NCBI RefSeq assembly: GCF_006439055.1
Contig: NZ_RCZC01000003.1
Location: forward strand, 248,001-312,000
Origin: Sphingomonas glacialis
Lineage (GTDB): Bacteria > Pseudomonadota > Alphaproteobacteria > Sphingomonadales > Sphingomonadaceae
Direction of reading: 5' to 3'
DNA: 64,000 nucleotides
The notes under the pieces were generated by a model, which saw nothing but the letters and a program-made list of their open reading frames with translations, was not told the origin of the DNA and made no database searches. Positions 28,983-39,760 of the stretch are shown piece after piece (position 1 is the first letter of the stretch; each line of letters starts with the position of its first letter). A program made the translations under genes and the position numbers.

Positions 28983-30035
28983 ATGTTGACGCGTCTCGTC
29001 CTGACCGATTTTCGCAACCACGCCGATCTGACGATTGCCGCCGGTCCCGGCTTCATCGTGCTCACCGGCGAGAATGGCGCGGGCAAGACCAACGTGCTCG
29101 AAGCGGTATCGCTGCTCGCGCCCGGCCGCGGTTTGCGCCGTGCAGCGCTCGGCGAGATGGCACGACAGGCTGGGGCAGGGGGCCTCGGGGTCGCCGCCGA
29201 CCTGATCGGCGACGTTGCGATCGCGACCGGAACGCAAGCCGCGGCGCCCGAGCGGCGCATCGTTCGTGTCCAGGGTTCGCCGGTGGCGGCGACCGCACTC
29301 GCCGAGTGGCTGACGGTGCTGTGGCTGACCCCGGCGATGGACCGGCTGTTCGTCGAGCCCGCGGGCGAGCGCCGCCGCTTCCTCGACCGGCTGACGCTCG
29401 CGCTGGCATCGGGCCACGCGGTGCATGCCAATCGCTACGAAGCCGCGATGCGCGCGCGCAACCGGTTGCTCGCCGAGGATGTGCCGCCCGACCGCGAATG
29501 GCTCTCGGCGCTCGAGGCGCAGATGGCCGAACATGGCGCAGCGCTCGATACCGCGCGGCGTGACACGGTCGCGGCGCTCGCCGAGCGGCTCGCGGGGCAG
29601 GCCGAGGGTCCGTTCGCGCGCGCCGGGCTGGCGCTCGAGGGCTGGACTGGCGCGGGCGCGACGCTCGCCGCCGATCTCGCGCAGAGCCGCGCGCGAGATG
29701 CTGCGGCGGGGCGCGCGCTGGTCGGGCCGCATCGCACCGATCTGGCGGTCACGCATCTCGGCAAGGGCCAGGCGGCAGGCCTGTGTTCGACCGGCGAGCA
29801 GAAGGCGTTGCTGCTCGGCCTGATCCTCGCGCATGCCGATCTCGTCGCCGAGCGCACCGGCAGCCCGCCCGTGCTGCTGCTCGATGAAGTGGCGGCGCAT
29901 CTCGATCCGGTGCGGCGCGCGGCGCTGTTCGAGCGGCTCGCGGGCAAGGGCCAGGTGTGGATGACCGGAACCGAGGATGCGCTCTTCACCGATCTCGGGC
30001 GGGGTGCCGTGCGGCTGACGCTGGGCGGCGGCTGA
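28983..30035 (+). CDS. recF: DNA replication and repair protein RecF
   Basis: 350-aa SMC-like ATPase that helps load RecA at gaps. [16 protein letters not shown] is the RecF start; Walker [10 protein letters not shown] is at residues 29-37, the ABC-type signature is [16 protein letters not shown], and Walker B is [12 protein letters not shown]. The sequence is Ala-rich but complete at the usual length. The ATG at 28983 follows AAGG. It retains the dnaN-recF-gyrB order but is flanked by unrelated genes. Confidence 0.94.
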   Translation: MLTRLVLTDFRNHADLTIAAGPGFIVLTGENGAGKTNVLEAVSLLAPGRGLRRAALGEMARQAGAGGLGVAADLIGDVAIATGTQAAAPERRIVRVQGSPVAATALAEWLTVLWLTPAMDRLFVEPAGERRRFLDRLTLALASGHAVHANRYEAAMRARNRLLAEDVPPDREWLSALEAQMAEHGAALDTARRDTVAALAERLAGQAEGPFARAGLALEGWTGAGATLAADLAQSRARDAAAGRALVGPHRTDLAVTHLGKGQAAGLCSTGEQKALLLGLILAHADLVAERTGSPPVLLLDEVAAHLDPVRRAALFERLAGKGQVWMTGTEDALFTDLGRGAVRLTLGGG

Positions 30036-30120
30036 ACGCAGGCTGTCGGCGGAACTCACGCCGCGTTCAAGCGATCGGCTGCATCTGCCCCTGTATGGCG
30101 GGGGCCATGGAGAGTATCCG

Positions 30121-30897
30121 ATGACGACATTTCGCAAGACCATTCTCGCCGCAACCGCCGCCGCGATCGCGCTCGGCGCGGGCGTTGCCCCCGCATCCGC
30201 ACAGGACCGCTGGGACTGGGGCGGCGGGCGCCACGGCGACCGCGAGTATCGCCTGATCGGCGCTGGCGTGCCGATCCTCTATCCCGAACTGCGCGAGACC
30301 AACCGTGGTCGCGCGTTCGTGATGCGCAATTTCGACTATAACCGCGACGGCCGCGTCCAGCCGCGCGAGGCCGATGCTGCGAACCGCGCCTTCGCCCAGG
30401 TCGCCGGCCCGCGCCGCGATCGTTTCGATTGGGAATCGCGCGACCGTGTCGTCGTCGTCGAGCAGCGTGGTCCGCAGGGCGGCGGCTGGGATCGCGGTGC
30501 GATGCGCGGCTATGGCTTCCGCCAGACCTCGCGCGGCGCGATGATGCGGCTCGACGAGGATGTGCTGTTCGCCACCGACAGCGCGGTGTTGCGCCCCGGC
30601 GCGATCGACAAGCTGCGCACGCTCGCCAATTATCTGCGCTCGGAATCGGGCGTGCGCGTCGCGATCGACGGCTATACCGACTCGCGTGGCACCGACGCGC
30701 ATAACCAGGCGCTGTCCGAGCGCCGCGCCGATGCGGTCCGCACCGCGTTCGACCAGATGGGCGTGACGCGTGCGCGCTTCTCGGTGGTGGGGCATGGCGA
30801 GGCGAGCCCGGTCGCCCCGAACACCACGCCGCAGGGCATGCGCCAGAACCGCCGCGTCGAGGTAACCCTGCTCGGCCAGCGCGCCGACCGCTTCTGA
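30121..30897 (+). CDS. OmpA-family protein with an EF-hand
   Basis: 258 aa, exported (signal ending APASAQ). Residues 72-83 form a textbook 12-residue EF-hand loop, DYNRDGRVQPRE, with Asp1, Asn3, Asp5, Gly6, Val8 and Glu12. After an Arg/Gly-rich linker comes a C-terminal OmpA domain (about 140-258) with VAIDGYTDSRGTDAHNQALS and SERRADAVRTAF, which binds peptidoglycan. No beta-barrel is evident, so this is probably a periplasmic peptidoglycan-binding protein with a calcium-responsive element. It is a single-gene unit ended by a strong terminator. Confidence 0.87.
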   Translation: MTTFRKTILAATAAAIALGAGVAPASAQDRWDWGGGRHGDREYRLIGAGVPILYPELRETNRGRAFVMRNFDYNRDGRVQPREADAANRAFAQVAGPRRDRFDWESRDRVVVVEQRGPQGGGWDRGAMRGYGFRQTSRGAMMRLDEDVLFATDSAVLRPGAIDKLRTLANYLRSESGVRVAIDGYTDSRGTDAHNQALSERRADAVRTAFDQMGVTRARFSVVGHGEASPVAPNTTPQGMRQNRRVEVTLLGQRADRF

Positions 30898-30906
30898 CCC
30901 CAATCA

Positions 30907-30938
30907 CGGCCCTGGCGATCCTCGCCGGGGCCGTTTTT
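30907..30938 (+). terminator. rho-independent terminator after the OmpA-family gene
   Basis: Eleven-base stem CGGCCCTGGCG / CGCCGGGGCCG (one wobble), five-base loop, then TTTTT. Confidence 0.9.
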
Positions 30939-31091
30939 CATCGTGCAGCCAATGCATGCATGATTGCGCCGCGCGGATGCCGATTCCCGTTGTAGCGCTC
31001 CCGTAACAAGCAGATATTCCGCCTTGCGCATCACTCGATGCGCTGCGGCCCCGGCATCCTATCGGGGGCGTTCCGAAGGCTCGCTCTTCCC

Positions 31092-31325
31092 ATGAAATCG
31101 CTGGATCTGTGGCTCGTCGGCTTTGGCTTGCGCTGCGCGGGGCTGCTCGTCTGCGAGCTGGCCTGTTTCGGCTTCGTCATCCCCACGCTGTTCAACCTGC
31201 ATAGCGACGCTGCCGATGTCGGTGCGGCGCTGATCGCGCTCGTCGCGCTCGTCGCCGGCTTCCTGTCGGTGACTGCGCTGACGCGCGAATTCACCCTCCT
31301 CCTGCTGGACAAGGACCATGACTAG
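31092..31325 (+). CDS. 77-aa two-helix membrane protein, unknown function
   Basis: 77 residues: helix 1 about residues 8-33 (containing CAGLLVCELACFGFVIP, with three cysteines), helix 2 about 43-62 (VGAALIALVALVAGFLSVTA), and a short acidic end. The last 8 bp overlap the start of the SPFH-domain lipoprotein gene, so the two are very likely made together and may act together at the membrane. I do not recognise a family. The ATG at 31092 was preferred to an upstream GTG/TTG-type extension without signal. Confidence 0.65.
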   Translation: MKSLDLWLVGFGLRCAGLLVCELACFGFVIPTLFNLHSDAADVGAALIALVALVAGFLSVTALTREFTLLLLDKDHD

Positions 31326-32157
31326 ACTCGTTCGTTTCGCCCCCCTGCTGCTGATCCCCTTGATCGCGATCCTGCCGATGAGCTCGTGCAGCCGCGTCGA
31401 GCCGGGGCATGTCGGGATCAAGGTGAGCAATTTCGGCAGCGCGGCGGGCGTCGCGGATCATGCGCTCGGCGTCGGTTGGTATTTCACGCCGTTCGGCACC
31501 AACATCTTCGAATATCCGATCTACACCTCGACCTATGCCTGGACCAAGTCGGCGACAGAACAGACCGGCGTCGACGAGGAATTCCCTTTCCAGGATCGCA
31601 ACGGCCTGAACCTCTCGGCCGACGTGTCGGTGGCGTATCGCGTCGATCCGGTGAAGGCGCCGATCCTGTTCCAGAAATACCGGATCGACATGGCGGGGAT
31701 CGTCGCCGGACCCTTGCGCAACGCGGTGCGCAGCGCACTCAACGAGGAGGCCGCCGGGCTCGGCGTCGAGGAGATCTATGGCCCGAAGAAAGCGGCGTTG
31801 CTCTCGGCGGTGCAACGCGATGTCGATCGCTATTTCGAGCCGGTCGGGCTGCATGTCGAGCAGCTCTACTGGGCGTCGAACATCCGCGTGCCCGATCAGG
31901 TGCTCAACCAGATCAACACCAAGATCGCCAACGAACAGGCCGCGCTTGCCGCACAGGCGAACGTCGCGACCGTGAAGGCCAATGCCGACGCGCGCATCGC
32001 CGACGCCGAGGGCAAGGCGAAATCCTCGCAGATCGAGGGCGACGCCTTGCGCGCCAATCCCGAGATCCTGCGCCAGCGCGCGATCGAGAAATGGGACGGC
32101 AAGCTGCCGACCTACAGCGCCGGCGGCGGGCAATTGCCCTTCATCATGGGCAAGTGA
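31318..32157 (+). CDS. SPFH/prohibitin-domain lipoprotein
   Basis: 279 aa. The N-terminus is a lipoprotein signal ending PMSSC (Cys24). The SPFH (stomatin-prohibitin-flotillin-HflK/C) domain spans roughly residues 25-200, with the GLNLSADVSVAYRVDP strand pair. A helical Ala/Gln/Lys-rich stretch (NEQAALAAQANVATVKANA) likely forms the coiled coil used for oligomerisation. Such proteins scaffold membrane microdomains or regulate proteases; the partner is unknown. It overlaps the 77-aa membrane protein gene by 8 bp. Confidence 0.85.
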   Translation: MTRLVRFAPLLLIPLIAILPMSSCSRVEPGHVGIKVSNFGSAAGVADHALGVGWYFTPFGTNIFEYPIYTSTYAWTKSATEQTGVDEEFPFQDRNGLNLSADVSVAYRVDPVKAPILFQKYRIDMAGIVAGPLRNAVRSALNEEAAGLGVEEIYGPKKAALLSAVQRDVDRYFEPVGLHVEQLYWASNIRVPDQVLNQINTKIANEQAALAAQANVATVKANADARIADAEGKAKSSQIEGDALRANPEILRQRAIEKWDGKLPTYSAGGGQLPFIMGK

Positions 32158-34761
<2,604 letters not shown>

Positions 34762-34790
34762 CGGGAGCATCACACGAGGGGAGACGGGAC

Positions 34791-35558
34791 ATGCGAGCAT
34801 TTCTGACGGGCGTGGCGGCAACGGCGTTGATCGCCACGGTAGCAACGGCAGCCGGGGTCCCGGCTTCGGTGCACAATGCGAAGCAGACGCAGAAGGCGGT
34901 CGCGACCGCGCTCGCCAGCCCCGCGCGTGCCGATCAGACGACCGATGACGCGCGGCGCAAGGCAGCCGAAGTGCTCGCTTTCTCGGGCGTCGGGCCAGGC
35001 GACGAGGTGCTCGATTTCCTGCCGGGTTCTGGCTATTGGACACGCATCTTCACGGGCGTCGTCGGCACGTCGGGACATGTCTATTCGGTATGGCCTGCGG
35101 CGATGGCGAAATATGCCGGCAAGGGCGCGACCGCGCTCGAGGATCGGCATCTGTCGAACGTGACGGTCAAGGTGCTCGGATCGGGCATCGTCGCGGCGTC
35201 TGAGCCGGTCGATTTGGTCTGGAGCGTGCAGAACTATCACGATCTCGCCAACAATGGCGCGGGCGAAGCCGGGATCGACCAGATGAATGCCGAGGCGTTC
35301 AAGGCGCTCAAGCCCGGCGGCATTTATCTCGTGATCGACCATGCCGATGCCGCGGGCACGGGCCTGACCGGTACCGACACCAAGCATCGGATCGACCCGG
35401 CGGTGGTCAAGACCGAGGTCGCCAAGGCCGGTTTCCAGTTCGTCGGCGAGAGCGATGTCCTGCGCAATCCGGCCGACGATCACAGCGCCAAGGTGTTCGA
35501 CCCGGCGATCCGCGGCAAGACCGACCAGTTCGTCTTCAAGTTCCGCAAGCCGCGCTGA
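34791..35558 (+). CDS. exported class I SAM-methyltransferase-like protein (COG4798 type)
   Basis: 255 aa. The N-terminus MRAFLTGVAATALIATVATAAG looks like a signal peptide, which is unusual for a methyltransferase. The fold core follows: DEVLDFLPGSGYWTRIFTG in the SAM-binding strand-loop position, DLVWSVQNYHDL after strand 4, and LKPGGIYLVIDHAD after strand 5. The glycine loop is degenerate (LPGSGYW rather than GxGxG). Relatives are annotated as predicted methyltransferases without known substrate. GGGGAGA precedes the ATG. It lies 29 bp behind gyrB and may be read through from it. Confidence 0.8.
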   Translation: MRAFLTGVAATALIATVATAAGVPASVHNAKQTQKAVATALASPARADQTTDDARRKAAEVLAFSGVGPGDEVLDFLPGSGYWTRIFTGVVGTSGHVYSVWPAAMAKYAGKGATALEDRHLSNVTVKVLGSGIVAASEPVDLVWSVQNYHDLANNGAGEAGIDQMNAEAFKALKPGGIYLVIDHADAAGTGLTGTDTKHRIDPAVVKTEVAKAGFQFVGESDVLRNPADDHSAKVFDPAIRGKTDQFVFKFRKPR

Positions 35559-35580
35559 CGGCAAGCATCCATCCCATCGC

Positions 35581-35674
35581 CGTGATGCCGGGCGCGTCCC
35601 GGCATCCACCGCGCCGCAGATACTGAAGCGATTGTTTGCGATGACGGTGGTCCCCGGCGCACGGCCGGGGTGAC
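35581..35674. repeat. REP-like two-hairpin element (type A/B, copy 2)
   Basis: Hairpin 1 ATGCCGGG-CGCGT-CCCGGCAT (35585-35605), CCACCGCGCCGCA, a spacer, GGTGGT, and hairpin 2 CCCCGGC-GCACG-GCCGGGG (35652-35670) followed by TGAC. The order and the invariant CCACCGCGCCGCA are shared with 21180-21274. It separates the methyltransferase-like gene from the convergent two-component module. Confidence 0.82.
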
Positions 35675-35686
35675 CGACCTGGTGGC

Positions 35687-36745
35687 TTAATCGAGCGCGG
35701 CGCGAAGCGTCGCGCGGACGCCGGTGCGGCTCGCCGTGTCGTATTCGACGATCGTCTGCAGGCTCTGCGCCATCGCGCGGATCAGCTTGGTGCCGACCCC
35801 GGTGCCGCGCGGCGCGGCATCGGCGACCATGCCGACCCCGTCATCCTCGACCGCGAGCCGGAAATGCCCCTCGCCATCGCCGGTGAGCGAAACGCGCACT
35901 TCGCCGCCGCTCGCCGGATAGGCATATTTGCAGGCATTGCTGACAAGCTCGGTGACGATCACGCCGAGCGACACCGCGCGATCGGTCGAAAGGCGGATCG
36001 ACTCGGCGTCCAGCGACAGCACGCGCGGGGCGGCGGGGGTCGACCAGGTCTCGCCCAGCTCGTCGACCAGCGCGCCGAGATATTCGCGCATGTCGACCTG
36101 CTCGACATCGTTGCTGGTGTAGAGCCGGCGATGCACCTGCGCGATCGCGGCGATGCGGCGCTGCGTATCCTCGAGCGCGAGCCGCGCATTCTCGTCGGCG
36201 AGCGCGGTCGATTGCATCCGGACCATCGCCGAGACGATCTGCAGCGAATTGGCGACGCGGTGGTTGACCTCGCGTAGCAGCGCCTCAAGCCGCGCGTTGC
36301 TCGCGCGCAGCTGATCCTCGGCAGCGGCCTTGTCGCGTTCGAGCGCCGCGCGTTCGAGCACCTGGCCGAACGCGCTCGCAAGCAGGTCGAAGAAATCGGT
36401 GCCGACGGTCTTCACGACATAATCCGCCGCGCCCGCTTTCAGCGCAGCGACCGCGATCCGGCCCTCTTCGGACCCGGTCACATAGACGACCGGCGGCATC
36501 CCCGGCAGGGCCCGCAGCCGCTCGAGCGTCTCGAGCCCGTCCATCCCCGGCATGTAATGGTCGACCGCGATCAGATCGAACGGCCGCCCTTCGGCGACCG
36601 CCGCCTGGGCGAGCGCAATCCCCTCGGCGCCACCCTCGGCGACGGTGAGCGTATAGCCGTGGCGCGCGAGCGTGCGGACGGCGAGGCGGCGCAGACCCGC
36701 ATCGTCGTCGATATAGAGGATCGCAGCGCCAGCGGCTTGGTTCAC
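35687..36745 (-). CDS. hybrid response regulator-histidine kinase (REC + HisKA_2/HATPase)
   Basis: 352 aa, soluble. Residues ~8-125 are a receiver domain with the phospho-acceptor Asp in AVDHYMPGMDG. A short coiled coil follows, then a HisKA_2-type dimerisation block with the His in LREVNHRVANSLQIV, and an HATPase domain (VIVTELVSNACKYAYP, EDDGVGM, GTGVGTKLIRAMA). It is therefore a kinase whose activity is probably governed by phosphorylation of its own receiver. Its ATG overlaps the stop of the upstream CheY-like gene (ATGA). Confidence 0.9.
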   Translation of the reverse strand: MNQAAGAAILYIDDDAGLRRLAVRTLARHGYTLTVAEGGAEGIALAQAAVAEGRPFDLIAVDHYMPGMDGLETLERLRALPGMPPVVYVTGSEEGRIAVAALKAGAADYVVKTVGTDFFDLLASAFGQVLERAALERDKAAAEDQLRASNARLEALLREVNHRVANSLQIVSAMVRMQSTALADENARLALEDTQRRIAAIAQVHRRLYTSNDVEQVDMREYLGALVDELGETWSTPAAPRVLSLDAESIRLSTDRAVSLGVIVTELVSNACKYAYPASGGEVRVSLTGDGEGHFRLAVEDDGVGMVADAAPRGTGVGTKLIRAMAQSLQTIVEYDTASRTGVRATLRAALD

Positions 36746-37191
36746 CCCTTGGGCTCGATGTCTGGGACCTGGATCACCGAAAGGAACAGACCAAGCTGGC
36801 GGATCGCGGTCGCGAAGCTCTCATAATTGACCGGCTTGGTGATGTAGACGTTGCACCCGAGATCGTAGCAGCGCTGGATTTCGACCTTGTCGTCGGTCGT
36901 CGTCAGCACGACGACGGGGGTACGGCGCAGCGGGCCATCGGCCGCCTTGATCTTGGCGAGGATGTCGGTCCCGCTCATGTCGGGCAAATTGAGGTCGAGC
37001 AGCACCAGCGCGGGGCCGTTGCGCTGCGGGCCGTCCTCGCTGTTGAACAGATAATCGAGCGCGGTCGTGCCGTCGGTGAAATGCGTGATCGCGTTGAGGA
37101 TGCCGGCGCGGCGGATGTTCTTCTCGATCAGGCGCGCATGCCCCTCATCGTCCTCGATCATCACGATGCTGACGCTCTTATGGTCGGTCAT
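36742..37191 (-). CDS. single-domain response regulator (Rcp1-like)
   Basis: 149 aa, a lone receiver domain with no output domain. SIVMIEDDEGHARLIEKNI carries the acidic pair, LVLLDLNLPDMSG the phospho-acceptor Asp, VVLTTTDDK the Thr position and YITKPVNYE the invariant Lys. This subfamily resembles the phytochrome-partner regulator Rcp1. Both ends overlap the neighbouring kinases by 4 bp, so it most likely shuttles phosphate between them. Confidence 0.92.
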   Translation of the reverse strand: MTDHKSVSIVMIEDDEGHARLIEKNIRRAGILNAITHFTDGTTALDYLFNSEDGPQRNGPALVLLDLNLPDMSGTDILAKIKAADGPLRRTPVVVLTTTDDKVEIQRCYDLGCNVYITKPVNYESFATAIRQLGLFLSVIQVPDIEPKG

Positions 37192-38717
37192 CTCTGGGTT
37201 TCCCGCGTGTCTGCAGTGTTGGGGTCGACGAAGATCTTGGGCAAATTCAAACGGAAGGTCGTCCCCCGCCCAAGTTCCGACGTGACGTCGATAACGCCGC
37301 CGAGGCGATACGCCAAGGCGCGGACATGCGCGAGCCCAATCCCTTCGCCGGGCTGATCCTGGTTCCCGGCGCGTCGGAACAGGTCGAACACGCGCTGGTG
37401 ATCGTTCGGCGCGATCCCGCGGCCATTGTCCTCGAACTCGTAGGTCACGCGCTTGCCGTGCGTCTTGCCGCGCACGACGATATGGCCTGCGCGATCGGGG
37501 CTCAGATATTTGACGGCGTTCTCGATCAGGTTCGAGAAGATCTGCTCGATCGCGAGCCGGTCGCTGATGAGCCCCGGCAGCGGGGCGTCGATCACCAGCG
37601 TCGCGCCGCGCGCCTCGATCTGCGTCTGAAGGCTTGCCGCGATCGCCTCGACCATCGCGGTGACGTCGAGCCGCTGCGGCGCGATGACGCGGCGGCCCTC
37701 GCGCGACAGTTTGAGGATCGCGTTGATCAACCGGTCCATCTTCTGCGTCGAGGTGCGGATAAAGCGGATCGCCTCGGGCAGGTCCTCGCGCGCGGCGAGC
37801 CAGGCATCAACGGTTACGATCTCGGGCGCAGTCGCTTCGGCGCGGTCGATCAGCGCGCCGATCTCGGTGGTCGCGCTTTCGAGTTCGGCGGTGAAGCCCA
37901 TCACGTTGACGAGCGGGCTGCGCAGATCGTGGCTGACGATATAGGCGAAGCGCTGGATCTCCTCGTTCGCGCGCGTCAGATCGGCGGTGCGCTCCTGCAC
38001 CTGCTCCTCGAGCGTCTCGGCGAAATCGCGCAAAGCGTCACGCGATGTCGCAAGGTCGCGCGTGTAGCGCAGCACGGTCAGTAATGTCGCGGCCGCGACG
38101 AGCACGAGCAGCAGCCCGGCAATGGCGAGCGTGGCGTAGAAGACGCGGACGCTGGCGAGCTGCGCGGCGTCGCGGATCGCGAGCAGACGTTGCTCCTCTG
38201 CGACCATCGCGTCGGACTGCGCGCGCAGTATGATCATGCGGCGGGCATTGCTCTCCCCCTGGAACAGCGTGACCGCGCGCTCGCGGTTGCCGTTCCGCGT
38301 CAGCGCGATCGTCTGCTCGCGCTGCTGCGCGAGCGCATCGACCAGCGCGTGCAAGGTCGCGATGTTGCGCTGCTGGCGAGGGTTGTCCTGCGTCAACGTC
38401 GCGATCCGCTCGAGCTTGGCGGGGAGCTGCGCCATCGCCTTGCGATAGGTGTAGAGATAGAATGGATCGGCGGTCAGCACATAGCCGCGCCGCGCGGTCT
38501 CGCTCTGCTCGATCAGGGTCCGCGCGCGACCGATCGCCAGCTCGACCTCATAGGTGTGGTTGACGTCGCGCGTGTGGCTTTCGTTCTGCGCGGTCGACCA
38601 GGCGGCGGCGAGACCGGCGGCGACCAACGCGGCGAAGCCCATCGCCATACAGGCGACGAGGAAGCGGCCCATGCGCCCCTCGCTGACGCCGAAACCGAGG
38701 GGAAAACGCTTGAACAT
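37188..38717 (-). CDS. CHASE3-domain membrane sensor histidine kinase
   Basis: 509 aa. Two transmembrane segments (about 20-40 and 188-208) flank an extracytoplasmic CHASE3 sensor with helical SETARRGYVLT and DNPRQQRNIATL segments. A coiled-coil linker leads to HisKA (AYIVSHDLRSPLVNVMGF) and HATPase (NLIENAVKYL, DNGRGIAPND, GEGIGLAHVRALA). The ligand is unknown. The ATG at 38717 has AAGGA upstream; a longer reading starts nine codons earlier. It is first in the coupled kinase-regulator-hybrid kinase operon. Confidence 0.9.
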   Translation of the reverse strand: MFKRFPLGFGVSEGRMGRFLVACMAMGFAALVAAGLAAAWSTAQNESHTRDVNHTYEVELAIGRARTLIEQSETARRGYVLTADPFYLYTYRKAMAQLPAKLERIATLTQDNPRQQRNIATLHALVDALAQQREQTIALTRNGNRERAVTLFQGESNARRMIILRAQSDAMVAEEQRLLAIRDAAQLASVRVFYATLAIAGLLLVLVAAATLLTVLRYTRDLATSRDALRDFAETLEEQVQERTADLTRANEEIQRFAYIVSHDLRSPLVNVMGFTAELESATTEIGALIDRAEATAPEIVTVDAWLAAREDLPEAIRFIRTSTQKMDRLINAILKLSREGRRVIAPQRLDVTAMVEAIAASLQTQIEARGATLVIDAPLPGLISDRLAIEQIFSNLIENAVKYLSPDRAGHIVVRGKTHGKRVTYEFEDNGRGIAPNDHQRVFDLFRRAGNQDQPGEGIGLAHVRALAYRLGGVIDVTSELGRGTTFRLNLPKIFVDPNTADTRETQR

Positions 38718-38800
38718 CCCGACGTCCTTACGCAGCGACAACAATAATAACCAGTCTGGCTGGATTGACCGAAATCAAGTTTGACGTGGGCGATCGCGTG

Positions 38801-39538
38801 TCAGGCGCGGGTCCCGCCGCCACGCCGCCGGGCGAGCTCGGTCTCTGCGGTGAACCGCACGTCCTCGTCGCGGTCGCCGAGCATGATGGCGAGCGAATCG
38901 TCGCTGAGCTCGTCCCAATCCTTGCCGCGATCGGGCCCGGGGCGGATCACGCGCGGGAGCAGGCCGGGGACGCTCGACCAGGCAATCAATTGTTCGGGGC
39001 CGACCAGGTTGAGCATGTCGCGCAGATGGAAGGCGGTGACATAGGCATCGGGAAAGGCGCGATGTGCGGGCAGGCCGCGTTCATGCTCGAGGCCCTCGGG
39101 TTTGCGCCAATAGCGCAACATCTGGTTCGAGAAGCTCGGCGTATCGGGCCATAACCGCAGCGCGCATTTCCAGGTGCAGATCCACGGCGCGTCACGCGTC
39201 AGCGCGGGCGTGCAGAATTTCTCCTCCGCCGCCGAGCGATGCGCGGCGAGCGCGACGCGGCGGGGGTAGGGATCGAGCACGCCGCGCGCGACGTCGTGCC
39301 AGAACGGCGCGTCGGCGACCTGTTCGTCGAGGATATGGTGGATCGCCTGCGTCAGCGGCGGGATCGGACGGCCGGGATTGACGAGGCGCGATCCGCCCTC
39401 GCCCTGGATCTCCCAGCGGCCATCCTTGCCGAGCGCGACGTCCTGCCAGCCGATCTCGCATACGCCGTGGAGCGGCGGGGCTTCACCGGTGGTTTCGAGA
39501 TCGATGACGCGGATGATCTGGGGGGGTGGGGGAGGCAT
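38801..39538 (-). CDS. DEDD-type 3'-5' exonuclease (DnaQ-like)
   Basis: 245 aa. VIDLETTG gives the Exo I acidic pair (Asp13, Glu15); HRAFPDAYVTAFHL gives the HxxxxD of Exo III in a DEDDh nuclease. The middle is divergent: around IHHILDEQVADAPFWHDV, the Exo II aspartate is not in the usual HN-x-FD form. The C-terminal ~70 residues include WDELSDDSLAIML and are not part of the nuclease core. Role is likely DNA or RNA trimming; it is too divergent for the pol III epsilon subunit. Confidence 0.78.
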   Translation of the reverse strand: MPPPPPQIIRVIDLETTGEAPPLHGVCEIGWQDVALGKDGRWEIQGEGGSRLVNPGRPIPPLTQAIHHILDEQVADAPFWHDVARGVLDPYPRRVALAAHRSAAEEKFCTPALTRDAPWICTWKCALRLWPDTPSFSNQMLRYWRKPEGLEHERGLPAHRAFPDAYVTAFHLRDMLNLVGPEQLIAWSSVPGLLPRVIRPGPDRGKDWDELSDDSLAIMLGDRDEDVRFTAETELARRRGGGTRA

Positions 39539-39584
39539 CGCGCCTAGGTGGCGTGTTCTGGGCGCGATTGCGAGCGAAGAAGAA

Positions 39585-39757
39585 GGTTTGTTCGCGCGGA
39601 GACGCGGAGGACGCGGAGGTGTTGCGCAATCTGCGCCGTCCTGCGTCCAAGGCTACCGGTGGGCCTGAGCACTGTACCCACGAGGCCCAGGGGTGCGCGA
39701 GCGTTTCCCACTCGCGCAACCCCTCTGTGTCCTTCGCGCCTCCGCGCGAACAAAACC
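39585..39757. repeat. long imperfect inverted repeat (type E)
   Basis: The left arm (about 39585-39628) reads GGTTTGTTCGCGCGGAGACG and on through GGACGCGGAGG to GTTGCGCAA. The right arm (about 39711-39757) is its imperfect complement, ending CCTCCGCGCGAACAAAACC. The ~80-bp centre has no gene. It is bounded by the upstream end of the exonuclease gene and the pgm stop, so it could act as a terminator-like cruciform. Confidence 0.75.
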
Positions 39758-39760
39758 GAC

